From the NCBI RefSeq assembly GCF_040199715.1, contig NZ_JBEFNA010000019.1, positions 1-47,104 on the forward strand: a stretch of DNA of 47,104 nt, in the 5' to 3' direction. The notes beneath the pieces are model-generated. The model made no database searches, was not told the origin of the DNA, and worked only from the letters and a program-made list of their open reading frames with translations. Numbering within the stretch: position 1 is the stretch's first letter; each line of letters begins with the position of its first letter. Position numbers and translations under genes: made by a program. Positions 33,657 through 42,289 of the stretch are shown one piece after another. The stretch comes from Fusobacterium sp. SYSU M8D902. GTDB taxonomy: Bacteria > Fusobacteriota > Fusobacteriia > Fusobacteriales > Fusobacteriaceae.

Positions 33657-34397
33657 TTAATCATCCCATTTTTCTAAATTTGAAAAATACTCTGGATATG
33701 CTATATATAAAGCTTTAGCATTTACATTGTTCTTCTCAATAGCTGTAGTTGTTTCCTTAGCATCTATATTTGTTATTTTGATTACTCTATCTGAGATCTC
33801 TCTATTATACCAAGCTCTCTCGTCATAGAACTCATCTCTTTTTATAAATTTATTTAGTATCTTTCTTAATTTTTTAGTGTCTTTTTCTGATAGGTCATCT
33901 TGTTTTGAAAAAGCTACTATCTCTTCCCACTCATCTGGAGTAGCTACTTCATTTTTTATGTGACTAGATGGTGTATCCATCTTTATAAAAGACTCTCTTA
34001 CCATTTTATCTACAAGTCCTTTAGGATTTTTTAAGTTCTCATCAGATAGGTAGAACTTTCTAGGTAATTTCTTATTATATTTATTTACTAAGTCTACAAA
34101 CTTATCATAATCTTCATCTGTTATCTCACTGACATCTTTTTTCTCCAATGAAGTTAAGAAGTTAAAATCTTTTTCATTCATTTTTCCAGTTTTTCTTAAA
34201 TAAAGTATTGGATTTTCATCTCCATACCAATCTTCAATTAGAGATTCACCCTTTACCACTTTAATTATAGTTTTATCCCACTCTTTTGCTGATTCCTTTG
34301 TTATTGAGTATTTTTGTTCCAAAGAATTTCCTTTATCTAGTGAACTACAAGACGCAAGTAATACTATGGCACAAATTCCTGTTAATACCTTTTTCAT
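33657..34397 (-). CDS. Lipoprotein of unknown function
   Basis: A 246-residue exported lipoprotein: MKKVLTGICAIVLLASCSS gives a signal peptide with lipobox LASC and acylated Cys17. The mature part is very charged and helical (many Lys, Glu, Asp) and has no motif I recognise. I chose ATG 34397, preceded by GGGAGG; a longer reading would overlap secA and bury the signal peptide. It lies 13 nt after secA on the same strand and is probably co-transcribed. Confidence 0.75.
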   Translation of the reverse strand: MKKVLTGICAIVLLASCSSLDKGNSLEQKYSITKESAKEWDKTIIKVVKGESLIEDWYGDENPILYLRKTGKMNEKDFNFLTSLEKKDVSEITDEDYDKFVDLVNKYNKKLPRKFYLSDENLKNPKGLVDKMVRESFIKMDTPSSHIKNEVATPDEWEEIVAFSKQDDLSEKDTKKLRKILNKFIKRDEFYDERAWYNREISDRVIKITNIDAKETTTAIEKNNVNAKALYIAYPEYFSNLEKWDD

Positions 34398-34410
34398 TAT
34401 ATAGCCTCCC

Positions 34411-37092
34411 TTATACTCTTCCACAACAGTTTTTATATTTTTTTCCACTTCCACAAGGACAAGGTGAATCTGGAGTTACCTCTTTTGTCTCTATCTTCTC
34501 CACTCCATTTTCATCCTCTAAAGTATACTCCTCTATCTCCTCTTCCTCATTTTTTACCTGAAGATTCTCCTCCTCATGTTGTTTTACAATAACTTTAAAT
34601 AAGAAAGATGTTGCCTGTTCTTTTATAGTTTCTATCATCTGCTCATAAAGCTCACCTGATAGTATCTTATACTCTACTACTGGATCTTTCTGTCCATAAG
34701 CTCTTAAATATATTCCCTCTTTTAATCCATCTAGAGATTTTAGGTGCTCTCTCCATCTTGAGTCTATAACTTCAAATAGTATATATTTCTCAAGCTTTCT
34801 CATTAGATCTCTTCCAACTTTGCTCTCTTTCTCATCATATTGAGCACAGATATTGTCAAAAATCTTCTTACTATAATCCTCTATACTCATTGACTTGTAC
34901 TCTTCTCTATCCTCTACATTATATCCATAAGTATCATTTAAGTACTCTGCTAGACCTTGCATATCCCAATCATCTTTATACTCTCCAACAAATCTCTTTG
35001 CAACTTGAGAGTAGATAGTCTCTTGCAACATCTTGATTATGCTATCTTTTAGATCCTCTTTGCTCATTGCTTCATTTCTACTATCATATATAGCAGTTCT
35101 TTGCTTGTTCATTACATCATCATACTCTAGTAGATTTTTTCTAATTCCAAAGTTTCTAGATTCTATCTTAGTCTGAGCATTAGCTATAGCCTTATTTATC
35201 ATTGGGTGTGTTATAGGCTCTCCCTCTGGTAATCCCAATTTCTCCATAACAGTTTTTACTCTATCCGATCCGAATAATCTCATTAAATCATCTTCTAAAG
35301 ATAGATAAAACTCTGACTCTCCAGGATCTCCTTGTCTTCCAGCTCTTCCTCTTAATTGGTTATCTATTCTTCTTGACTCGTGTCTTTCAGTTCCTAGTAT
35401 GAAAAGTCCACCTAATGATTTTACCTTTTCTCCCTCTTCTTTACATTGAAGTTCATACTTCTTTAGAACAGAATCGTAGTTCTCACTCTCTCTATCTCCA
35501 AGCTCTGCCATTGCCAAGAACTCTGGGTTACCTCCCAACATTATGTCAGTTCCTCTTCCAGCCATATTTGTAGCAATAGTTACAGCTCCATATCTTCCAG
35601 CTTGAGCTACTATTTCAGCCTCTTTTGCGTGATATTTAGCATTCAATACATTGTGTTTTATCTTTCTAGCCTTTAATAGTTCTGATAACTCCTCTGAACT
35701 TTTGATAGATATTGTTCCAACTAATACTGGTTGTCCCTTCTCATTAAGTCCCTCTATTCTCTTTATGATAGCTTCTATCTTCTCTTTTTTTGTTTTATAC
35801 ACTAAGTCAGCATTATCTTTTCTCTGTACAGGTTTATTAGTTGGAATAACAACAATCTGCAATCCATAAGTATGTACAAACTCTGCTGCCTCTGTTTCAG
35901 CTGTACCTGTCATTCCAGATAGCTTGTTATACATTCTGAAATAGTTTTGTAATGTTATAGATGCAAGAGTTTGGTTCTCTCCAGCTATATGTACTCCCTC
36001 TTTAGCCTCAATAGCTTGGTGAAGTCCGTCAGAATATCTTCTTCCTTCCATAGCTCTTCCTGTAAACTCATCTATTATTATTACCTGTCCCTCTCTCACT
36101 AGGTAATCTCTATCTCTTTTAAATAACTCTTTAGCTTTTAATGCTTGGTTTAAGTAGTGAGTTAATTCCACATTTTCTGGTGAATATAGGTTCTCTATCT
36201 TTAAGAATTTCTCTACCTTTGCTATTCCCTTTTCAGTTAAGACTATGTTTTTAGCCTTTTCATCTACCTCATAATCTCCGATCTTTTCAGCAGGAATATT
36301 CATCTCTTTCTTTAATTTTGGATCTTTTATCTTTTCAGTCTCATAGCTTCTATTTAACATTGATACAACTTGGTAAAATACCTGATACCATTTTGTAGAA
36401 TCCTCTGCTGCTCCTGAAATAATAAGTGGTGTTCTAGCCTCATCTATAAGGATTGAGTCCACCTCGTCAACTATACAGTAGTTTAGTGGTCTTTGAACCT
36501 TTTCATCCATAGATCCAACCATATTATCTCTTAGGTAGTCAAATCCAAATTCAGAGTTTGTTCCATAAGTTATATCTGCATTATAAGCATCTCTTCTCTC
36601 TCTTGTTGGAATACCATTTAAAATTACCCCTGAAGTAAGTCCTAAGAAAGAGTATAATCTTCCCATCATCTCTCTATCTCTTGCTGCAAGATAGTCGTTT
36701 ACAGTGATTACATGGACACCCTTCCCTGATAGTGCATTTAAGTATACAGGACATGTAGCAACTAATGTTTTCCCCTCTCCTGTCTTCATCTCTGTGATCT
36801 TTCCTTCATGAAGTACAATTCCACCTATTAACTGTACATCATAGTGTCTCATTCCTAAAACTCTCTTAGATGCTTCTCTTACTGTGGCAAATGCTTCTAC
36901 CATTATATCATCTAAAGTCTCTCCCTGAGCTAATCTCTCCTTGAATATAGCTGTCTTCTCTTTAAGTTGTTCATCAGTTAACTTTTCAAAATCTGGTTCT
37001 AAAGAGTTGATAGCAGCTACTATTTTTCTTATTCTCTTTACTTCCCTGTCATTCTTAGTTCCAAAAATTTTCTTAAAAATATTTCCTATCAT
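34411..37092 (-). CDS. secA: Preprotein translocase ATPase SecA
   Basis: An 893-residue motor that drives proteins through SecYEG. Walker A is MKTGEGKT, with [19 protein letters not shown] in the first motor domain. The preprotein cross-linking domain, [36 protein letters not shown] and the helical wing follow in order. The C-terminus has the SEC-C zinc motif [14 protein letters not shown] chose ATG 37092 ([11 protein letters not shown]) after GAGAGGAA, giving the usual N-terminus. A lipoprotein gene follows and ligA precedes. Confidence 0.98.
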   Translation of the reverse strand: MIGNIFKKIFGTKNDREVKRIRKIVAAINSLEPDFEKLTDEQLKEKTAIFKERLAQGETLDDIMVEAFATVREASKRVLGMRHYDVQLIGGIVLHEGKITEMKTGEGKTLVATCPVYLNALSGKGVHVITVNDYLAARDREMMGRLYSFLGLTSGVILNGIPTRERRDAYNADITYGTNSEFGFDYLRDNMVGSMDEKVQRPLNYCIVDEVDSILIDEARTPLIISGAAEDSTKWYQVFYQVVSMLNRSYETEKIKDPKLKKEMNIPAEKIGDYEVDEKAKNIVLTEKGIAKVEKFLKIENLYSPENVELTHYLNQALKAKELFKRDRDYLVREGQVIIIDEFTGRAMEGRRYSDGLHQAIEAKEGVHIAGENQTLASITLQNYFRMYNKLSGMTGTAETEAAEFVHTYGLQIVVIPTNKPVQRKDNADLVYKTKKEKIEAIIKRIEGLNEKGQPVLVGTISIKSSEELSELLKARKIKHNVLNAKYHAKEAEIVAQAGRYGAVTIATNMAGRGTDIMLGGNPEFLAMAELGDRESENYDSVLKKYELQCKEEGEKVKSLGGLFILGTERHESRRIDNQLRGRAGRQGDPGESEFYLSLEDDLMRLFGSDRVKTVMEKLGLPEGEPITHPMINKAIANAQTKIESRNFGIRKNLLEYDDVMNKQRTAIYDSRNEAMSKEDLKDSIIKMLQETIYSQVAKRFVGEYKDDWDMQGLAEYLNDTYGYNVEDREEYKSMSIEDYSKKIFDNICAQYDEKESKVGRDLMRKLEKYILFEVIDSRWREHLKSLDGLKEGIYLRAYGQKDPVVEYKILSGELYEQMIETIKEQATSFLFKVIVKQHEEENLQVKNEEEEIEEYTLEDENGVEKIETKEVTPDSPCPCGSGKKYKNCCGRV

Positions 37093-37177
37093 TGATGTTC
37101 CTCTCTTCAAATTTTATTAGATATACTTCTTCAGAATATATGCTATCATAAATTCCCCTATTAGTCAAATAGAGATG

Positions 37178-39187
37178 CTATTTTTTACCACAGATCTCCA
37201 TAAATTCCTCTTCACTAATTATCTTTACAGTGCCAAGCTCTTGAGCTTTTTTCAATTTACTTCCAGCCTTTTCTCCAACTATTAGGTAATCAAGATTTTT
37301 ACTCACTGCTGAGAGGTTTTTTCCACCTAGTTTTTCAATCTCCTCTTTTATCTCATTTCTTGTAAAGTTTTTCAAAGTTCCTGTAAATAGAAAAGTTTTT
37401 CCTGTAAATACTCTCTCTTCTTGAGGTAGCTCCTCTACTACCTCCTGTTCAAAGCAGATTCCGTGAGATTTTAGCCCAGCTATCAATCTTATCTTCTCCT
37501 CATCTCTAAAGAAGTCATATACAGCTTGTGCCATCTTATCTCCAACTCCCTCTATTTGAGTTAGATCCTCCACACTCATCTCCATCAATCTATCTATATT
37601 TCCACTAGCTTGAGCTAGTAATTTTGCTGATGTTTTCCCAATAAATGGTATTCCTAAAGCACAAAGTACCTTTGAATACTCCCTAGTTTTACTGTTCTCT
37701 ATTGCATTTAATAGATTATCTACACTCTTTTTACCCATCTTTTCCAGTTTTTCTAAATCTTCTCTATGATTTTTTAGTTCGTAGATATCCACTATATTTT
37801 GTATAAATCCAAGTTTTAACATATTCTCTACTATCTTACTTCCAAATCCAGCTATATTCATAGCATCACGAGATACAAAATATATTAACTCTCCCTCTAT
37901 TTTTCCAGGACAAGTTAGATTAGGACACTTTATATCTACCTGCCCAGACTCTCTCTCCACTGGAGTATTACATATAGGACAAGTTGTTGGTTCGCTTATA
38001 ATCATCTCACTTCCATCTCTTAGCTCTCTAACAGACTTGACAACCTGTGGAATAATCTCAGCAGCTTTCTCTATAAATACACTATCTCCCACTCTGATAT
38101 CTTTTCTCTCAATCTCTTGATAGTTGTGTAGACTTGCTCTTTTTACTCTACTTCCTGACAATTCTACCTCTTCAAGCTCTGCCACTGGTGTTATCTTACC
38201 AGTTCTTCCCACCTGCCAAGTGACTCCCAATATTTTTGTAGTTACCTGTTTAGCTGGAAATTTAAAAGCTATTGCCCATCTTGGACTTTTGGTAGTATTC
38301 CCCAATTTCTCCCAAAGCTCGATCTCATTTACCTTTATAACCATTCCATCTGTTTCGTAGTCCAGACTCTCTCTCTTTTCTCCCCAATACTCTATTCTTT
38401 TAATCAATTCAGATGAGTCTTTTAAAACTTCACACACACCTGTTGTTTTTATTCCCAATTTTGCAAGGTAATCAATACTCTCACTATGAGTCTTTACTCC
38501 ATAGTTTTGTGCATCTACCAAGAAATAGAAATAAGCATCTAATCCTCTCTCTTTTATTATCTTTGAATCTAGCTGTCTCAATGTTCCGCTAGCAGCATTT
38601 CTAGGATTTGCAAAAACCTCTTCTCCAGCTTCTAATCTTCTTTTATTCAACTCTTCAAATTTTGATATAGGTAAGACTACCTCTCCTCTGATCTCTAGGC
38701 TCACACTCTCTTTTAGAACCTTAGGAATTGATTCTATCTCTAATATGTTCTCAGTTACATCCTCTCCTATAGCTCCATCTCCCCTTGTCACTGCTCTTAC
38801 CAATCTTCCATTCTCATATTGAATACTTAGAGATAACCCATCCAGCTTTAATTCCAAAGCATACTCTATCCCTTTCTCCTCTGCTAAATTCTTCTTAACT
38901 CTCTCAATGAAATCAGATATATCCCCCTCATTATATGAGTTAGATAAGCTCAACATAGGTTTTTTATGAGTTACTTTTTGAAATTTTGTATCTCTTAAAT
39001 TTGTAGCTCCTACAACTTCAGTAGGTGACTCCACACTTTTATACTCTGGATATTTCTCCTCCAATTCTTTTAATTCTACTAATAATCTATCAAACTCTAC
39101 GTCTGATATAAGACTCTCACTGTTTGTATAGTAATAATCACTATATTTTTTTATCTTCTCTCTCAACTCTTCTATATACTTTTTCAT
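37178..39187 (-). CDS. ligA: NAD-dependent DNA ligase
   Basis: A 669-residue ligase that seals nicks in replication and repair using NAD+. The adenylated Lys114 is in the KLDG motif, after the Ia domain with YSDYYYTNSESLISDVEFD. The OB fold, the four-Cys zinc finger (CPICNTP...CPNLTCP), the helix-hairpin-helix repeats and a C-terminal BRCT domain (FTGKTFLFTGTLKNFTR) are all present and of normal length. AGAGGAGA precedes the ATG. It is on the same strand as secA, 85 nt upstream. Confidence 0.98.
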   Translation of the reverse strand: MKKYIEELREKIKKYSDYYYTNSESLISDVEFDRLLVELKELEEKYPEYKSVESPTEVVGATNLRDTKFQKVTHKKPMLSLSNSYNEGDISDFIERVKKNLAEEKGIEYALELKLDGLSLSIQYENGRLVRAVTRGDGAIGEDVTENILEIESIPKVLKESVSLEIRGEVVLPISKFEELNKRRLEAGEEVFANPRNAASGTLRQLDSKIIKERGLDAYFYFLVDAQNYGVKTHSESIDYLAKLGIKTTGVCEVLKDSSELIKRIEYWGEKRESLDYETDGMVIKVNEIELWEKLGNTTKSPRWAIAFKFPAKQVTTKILGVTWQVGRTGKITPVAELEEVELSGSRVKRASLHNYQEIERKDIRVGDSVFIEKAAEIIPQVVKSVRELRDGSEMIISEPTTCPICNTPVERESGQVDIKCPNLTCPGKIEGELIYFVSRDAMNIAGFGSKIVENMLKLGFIQNIVDIYELKNHREDLEKLEKMGKKSVDNLLNAIENSKTREYSKVLCALGIPFIGKTSAKLLAQASGNIDRLMEMSVEDLTQIEGVGDKMAQAVYDFFRDEEKIRLIAGLKSHGICFEQEVVEELPQEERVFTGKTFLFTGTLKNFTRNEIKEEIEKLGGKNLSAVSKNLDYLIVGEKAGSKLKKAQELGTVKIISEEEFMEICGKK

Positions 39188-39333
39188 CCTATCTCCTCTT
39201 CATACTTAATTTTCACCTATAATTATATCATATTATAGTGATAAAATTTCTCTTTTTTATAAATTTTCTATTCCTAAATTTTAAAAAAAATGGTATGATA
39301 TGTAAGTAAATAAATGAATTTTAAGGAGGACTT

Positions 39334-40272
39334 ATGAAACAAATTCTTGTTTTTGGACATAAAAATCCAGATACTGATTCAATATGTTCAGCAATCTCTT
39401 TTGCTGAATTAAAAAATGCTTTAGGAGTTAATGCTATTCCTTGTAGATTAGGAAATGTAAGCAGAGAAACTCAATTTGCTTTAGATCATTTTGGAGCTAC
39501 TGCACCTCTATTTATAGAGAATGTAAATGCTGATGAAAATGGAAAAAAAGAGGTAATCTTAGTTGACCATAACGAAAAAGCTCAAACAGCTGATGGTATT
39601 GAGAATGCTAAGATATTAGAGGTTGTAGATCACCACAAATTTGGTTTGACTACTGATGAGCCTTTAAAAATTACTGCTGATACAGTTGGATGTACTTGTA
39701 CTATAATCTATAGATTATTTAAACAAGCTAATATCACTCCATCTAAAATGGCTGCTGGACTTATGATGAGTGCTATCATCTCTGATACACTACTTTTCAA
39801 ATCTCCAACTTGCACACCTGAAGATGTAGAGGCTGTAAAAGAACTTTCTAAAATCTGTGGAGAAGAGAATTTTGAAGATTATGGAATGAAGCTTCTAATT
39901 GAAGGAACTTCTCTTTCTGATAAAACTTCTGAAGAGATAATCACTATAGATATGAAAGAGTTCGATATGAATGGTAAAAAAGTAGCAGTTGCTCAAGTAA
40001 ATACTGTTGATGTAGCTGGACTTTTAAATACTCAAGCTGAATTAGAAGCTGCTATGAACTCTATGAGTGAAAAATCTAACTATGATCTATTTGTTCTTGT
40101 AATAACTGATATTATAAAAGCTGGATCATATGTTTTAACAGTTGGAAAATGCCCAGAGCTTGTAGAAAAAGCTTTCAATGTAACTTTAGATAATAAAACA
40201 GCTTGGTTAGAAGGAGTAGTTTCTAGAAAGAAACAGGTAGTTCCTTTCATGCTAACTGCTAGCCAAAACTAA
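39334..40272 (+). CDS. ppaC: Manganese-dependent inorganic pyrophosphatase
   Basis: A 312-residue family II pyrophosphatase of the DHH superfamily. Metal ligands are seen in FGHKNPDTDS (His9, Asp13, Asp15), LVDHNE, and VVDHHKFG. The C-terminal substrate domain carries SRKKQVVPFM with the conserved SRKKQ motif. It has no CBS regulatory insert, so it is the short, unregulated form. AAGGAGG precedes the ATG and a terminator follows. Confidence 0.97.
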   Translation: MKQILVFGHKNPDTDSICSAISFAELKNALGVNAIPCRLGNVSRETQFALDHFGATAPLFIENVNADENGKKEVILVDHNEKAQTADGIENAKILEVVDHHKFGLTTDEPLKITADTVGCTCTIIYRLFKQANITPSKMAAGLMMSAIISDTLLFKSPTCTPEDVEAVKELSKICGEENFEDYGMKLLIEGTSLSDKTSEEIITIDMKEFDMNGKKVAVAQVNTVDVAGLLNTQAELEAAMNSMSEKSNYDLFVLVITDIIKAGSYVLTVGKCPELVEKAFNVTLDNKTAWLEGVVSRKKQVVPFMLTASQN

Positions 40273-40275
40273 TAT

Positions 40276-40322
40276 AAAAGAGTGATTGTAGATAGTTTTC
40301 TATTTACTCTCACTCTTTTTTA
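40276..40322. terminator. Terminator downstream of ppaC
   Basis: AAAAGAGTGA pairs with TCACTCTTTT, with an inner GTAGATAG/CTATTTAC stem, followed by a T-run. It lies against the stop of the convergent hicB remnant. Confidence 0.85.
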
Positions 40323-40607
40323 TTATGATATCTCAAGTTCTTTTTTTAATGCTTTTACCAAAACTTGAGAGAAATTTATATTTTTTTGTGTTGCTAGTAT
40401 ATCTAACCAAGTTGGAATACTTAAAGTTTTTTTCTTGTATTCTAATTTTATTTTAGATTTTTCATAAGGTAACCACATATTTAACAATAGAATCTCTTGA
40501 TTTCCTTTTAATTCTGTTTTTAATATATCTATACTACTTGCTTTTGGAAATTCAGTGTTTTCATCTTCATAATCTAGAAGAGATAATGTAATAATTTCTT
40601 GTGAACT
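40323..40607 (-). pseudogene. Truncated hicB antitoxin gene
   Basis: The reading frame encodes the C-terminal ~95 residues of a HicB antitoxin: ITLSLLDYEDENTEFPKASS, a middle section, then the DNA-binding part LSIPTWLDILATQKNINFSQVLVKALKKEL. Complete HicB has ~40 more N-terminal residues (the YxAxFxxxDGG-type RNase-H-like fold), which are missing. The break coincides with an IS200/IS605-like remnant starting around 40605. A GTG at 40616 could start translation of the remnant, but it lies in the element and has no ribosome binding site. No hicA is nearby. Confidence 0.8.
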
Positions 40608-40976
40608 ACTCACCACTTATAGAAGTGGGAGCTTCTTGGGAAGTAGTTGCTTTTGTTAGCCAACTATATTTACCAAGCTCTACGGCTAGTTCCTAGCCCG
40701 AATATATAATAATTTGCATTTTGTTTATCAATGCTTTTATGTTTTGTAATAACAAAACTATACTGTGAATATTTTACAAGGCAACAGTTTACTTGCCTTA
40801 ACCTTATATATTCAGTTACTAATGTCCTTTGGTATTAGTATATCATAAAATTACAAATTAGGCAATTCGTCGCACCACCTATAGAGGTGGGCGACTTCTT
40901 GCCTATTTGGTTAAAATAGTTTTAATAGTTCATCTCTAGATGAACCTCTCCTACTTAGAGCTTTCAGCTTCATCTT
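40605..40976. mobile_element. Transposase-less IS200/IS605-like remnant with two compound hairpins
   Basis: This 370-bp gap between truncated hicB and yafQ holds no gene. Two related motifs lie on the same strand: CCACTTATAGAAGTGGGAGC (about 40613) and CCACCTATAGAGGTGGGCG (about 40876), each followed by CTTCTTG. Each is the tip of a longer hairpin, enclosed by AACTACT/AGTAGTT in the first and by GTCGC/GCGAC plus TAGGCAA/TTGCCTA in the second. Smaller hairpins are at GGCTAGTTCCTAGCC, AAGGCAA...TTGCCTT and TTCATCTCTAGATGAA. Same-strand subterminal hairpins are the end structure of IS200/IS605 elements; tnpA and tnpB are absent. The family assignment is by resemblance. Confidence 0.6.
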
Positions 40977-40977
40977 C

Positions 40978-41250
40978 TTAAAATAAATCACTGTGAGTTC
41001 CTGTTCTTGATAAAGTAAGTATTAATTTTGATTTTTCAATTTTATATATAAGTAACCAATCTGGTCTAATGTGACACTCCATAAAACCACTATAGTTTCC
41101 TACTAGTTGATGATTTCTATACTTAGATGGTAATTCTTTTTCATTGGCAATTAACTCAATAACTTCTTTAAGTAAATTTAAATTATATCCTCTTTTTTTT
41201 AGAAGTTTATAATCTTTTTCAAAGACCTTAGTAGTAGTTATTTCTAACAT
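40978..41250 (-). CDS. yafQ: YafQ-type mRNA interferase toxin
   Basis: A 90-residue RelE-superfamily toxin that cuts mRNA on the ribosome. All residues important in E. coli YafQ are in place: His47 (RNHQL), His60 and Asp64 (ECHIRPDWLLIY), His86 and Phe90 (RTGTHSDLF at the very end). It is therefore probably active. The ribosome binding site AAGGAGG lies within the last codons of dinJ, 3 nt separating the two genes. The stop codon is at the edge of the IS200/IS605-like remnant. Confidence 0.93.
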   Translation of the reverse strand: MLEITTTKVFEKDYKLLKKRGYNLNLLKEVIELIANEKELPSKYRNHQLVGNYSGFMECHIRPDWLLIYKIEKSKLILTLSRTGTHSDLF

Positions 41251-41253
41251 TAA

Positions 41254-41529
41254 CTAATCCTCCTTATCAAGTGCACTAAAAAGTTCTTCTGTAGTCTTAT
41301 ATGTAGGACGTTTAACTTTTCCAGCAATTATATCCTCTGTTTCTTCTATAGCTTTTATAGTCGTAATATCAAAATTTTCTAATTTTGTTTCAAATGGTAA
41401 TCCACCCATTCTTATCATAGATTTTACAAACATATTAAATGCAGAAGACATACTTAATCCCAATTCATCACATATATGATTAAATACTTTTTTATCTTCT
41501 TCATTTATTCTAACATTAATTATTGCCAT
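41254..41529 (-). CDS. dinJ: DinJ/RelB-family antitoxin
   Basis: A 91-residue antitoxin. The N-terminal ribbon-helix-helix (INVRINEEDKKVFNHICDELGLSMSSAFNMFVKSMIR) binds DNA; the acidic C-terminal part wraps the toxin. I chose ATG 41529 (MAIINVRI), with AAAAGGAGTG 7 nt upstream, over a longer frame starting in the promoter. It is the first gene of the dinJ-yafQ operon and probably represses it through the palindrome at 41549-41561. Confidence 0.92.
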   Translation of the reverse strand: MAIINVRINEEDKKVFNHICDELGLSMSSAFNMFVKSMIRMGGLPFETKLENFDITTIKAIEETEDIIAGKVKRPTYKTTEELFSALDKED

Positions 41530-41548
41530 ATTAATCACTCCTTTTTTA

Positions 41549-41561
41549 TATACAATGTATA
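41549..41561. promoter_or_regulatory. Probable DinJ operator and promoter region
   Basis: TATACAATGTATA is a 13-bp palindrome about 20 nt before the dinJ start. A TATAAT box on the minus strand (about 41567-41572) lies immediately upstream, so the palindrome sits at the expected transcription start, a typical autorepression site. Confidence 0.5.
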
Positions 41562-41630
41562 GATATATTATATACAAAAACTCTTATTATGTAGAGTGTA
41601 ACACATTTATTTCAAATAGTCAATATATGC

Positions 41631-41690
41631 CAATACACTCTCATAATTTTGTTTCCAACTTTTTATACTAGCTTCTCTTAGATTCAAATT
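41631..41690 (-). pseudogene. Fragment resembling the 3' end of ykoC
   Basis: On the minus strand, a 40-nt block (about 41651-41690) matches a segment of ykoC (about 42357-42400) at roughly 32 of 40 positions, mostly transitions. TGAGAGTGTATTG, the very end of ykoC, follows after a gap of about 45 bp relative to ykoC. It is read as a decayed, internally deleted copy of the ykoC end. The block is in a different frame and has an open reading frame of ~44 codons that I consider accidental. The remaining sequence from 41700 to 41847 shows nothing I can name. Confidence 0.55.
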
Positions 41691-41847
41691 ATACATAGTA
41701 AATAAGGATGAACCTCTAACTAAAATTGAGCAAATAATCAACTTTCATTATTTCCTTTTGGAAATTGGATCCCATCAATATAATAATCATAAATGTTTTA
41801 TCATTTTAGAGCAAGAGTTTTAATAATTGAAAATTATTGGTAACAAA

Positions 41848-41878
41848 ATAACTCCAGTGGAAAATCCACTGGAGTTAT
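41848..41878. terminator. Strong 14-bp hairpin, probable terminator
   Basis: ATAACTCCAGTGGA, an AAA loop and TCCACTGGAGTTAT form a perfect 14-bp stem with AT-rich flanks. It is about 110 nt beyond the stop of the small minus-strand ORF and may end its transcript. Confidence 0.65.
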
Positions 41879-41985
41879 ATAAAAATTTATTTGTTTTTAC
41901 CAATACTATTTGACAAAGAATCATTTTTTTGAAAAAATTTTTAAAGATTCTATTCTCATTTATTTATCCTTAATAATACTAAATT

Positions 41986-42156
41986 TTAATACTTTGTTGA
42001 AATAGCAGCTAATAAAGATTTTGTTGTATTAGCAGTTGCCAACTTTATCTCTTTTGATTTATGTAATTTAACTTCAATAGTGTTAGTTTTCTTTGAAGAA
42101 TTAAAAATTTTATTAGATGAAATTTTAATTTCTCTAAATAATGATTTAGTTGCCAT
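41986..42156 (-). CDS. Small basic protein, 56 residues, function unknown
   Basis: Starting at ATG 42156, behind a textbook TTGAGGAGGAAAAG, the minus strand encodes 56 residues beginning MATKSLFREIKISS and ending LLAAISTKY. It is rich in Lys, Ser and Thr, with no membrane segment. The MATKS...I-I opening and the later VKLHKSKEIK segment recall a class of small Firmicute proteins found near toxin-antitoxin or defence genes, but I cannot name a family. It lies alone between ykoC and dinJ-yafQ, in DNA bounded by two ykoC-like ends. The strong ribosome binding site is the main reason to call it. Confidence 0.6.
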   Translation of the reverse strand: MATKSLFREIKISSNKIFNSSKKTNTIEVKLHKSKEIKLATANTTKSLLAAISTKY

Positions 42157-42289
42157 CTTTTCCTCCTCAAATTATATTTTTATTAAAGTTATTTCCTATA
42201 ACCTATTATATCATTATTTTAAGTTAAAATCAATTATCTTCATTTCACTTATTCTTTACTGAAGTTCATGCTCCTAAGACTTTGTATTA

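Noticed and set aside
40323-40616. A complete 97-residue HicB-like gene with a GTG start
   Set aside because: The GTG lies in the mobile-element remnant without a ribosome binding site, and the conserved N-terminal fold of HicB is missing.
40600-40980. CRISPR array
   Set aside because: Only two related hairpin motifs about 260 bp apart, with no regular repeat-spacer pattern and no cas genes.
41590-41735. A ~44-codon minus-strand frame ending YIDYLK
   Set aside because: It covers the stretch that aligns with ykoC in another frame, has only a TTG start with a weak ribosome binding site, and is short; decayed repeat is the better reading.
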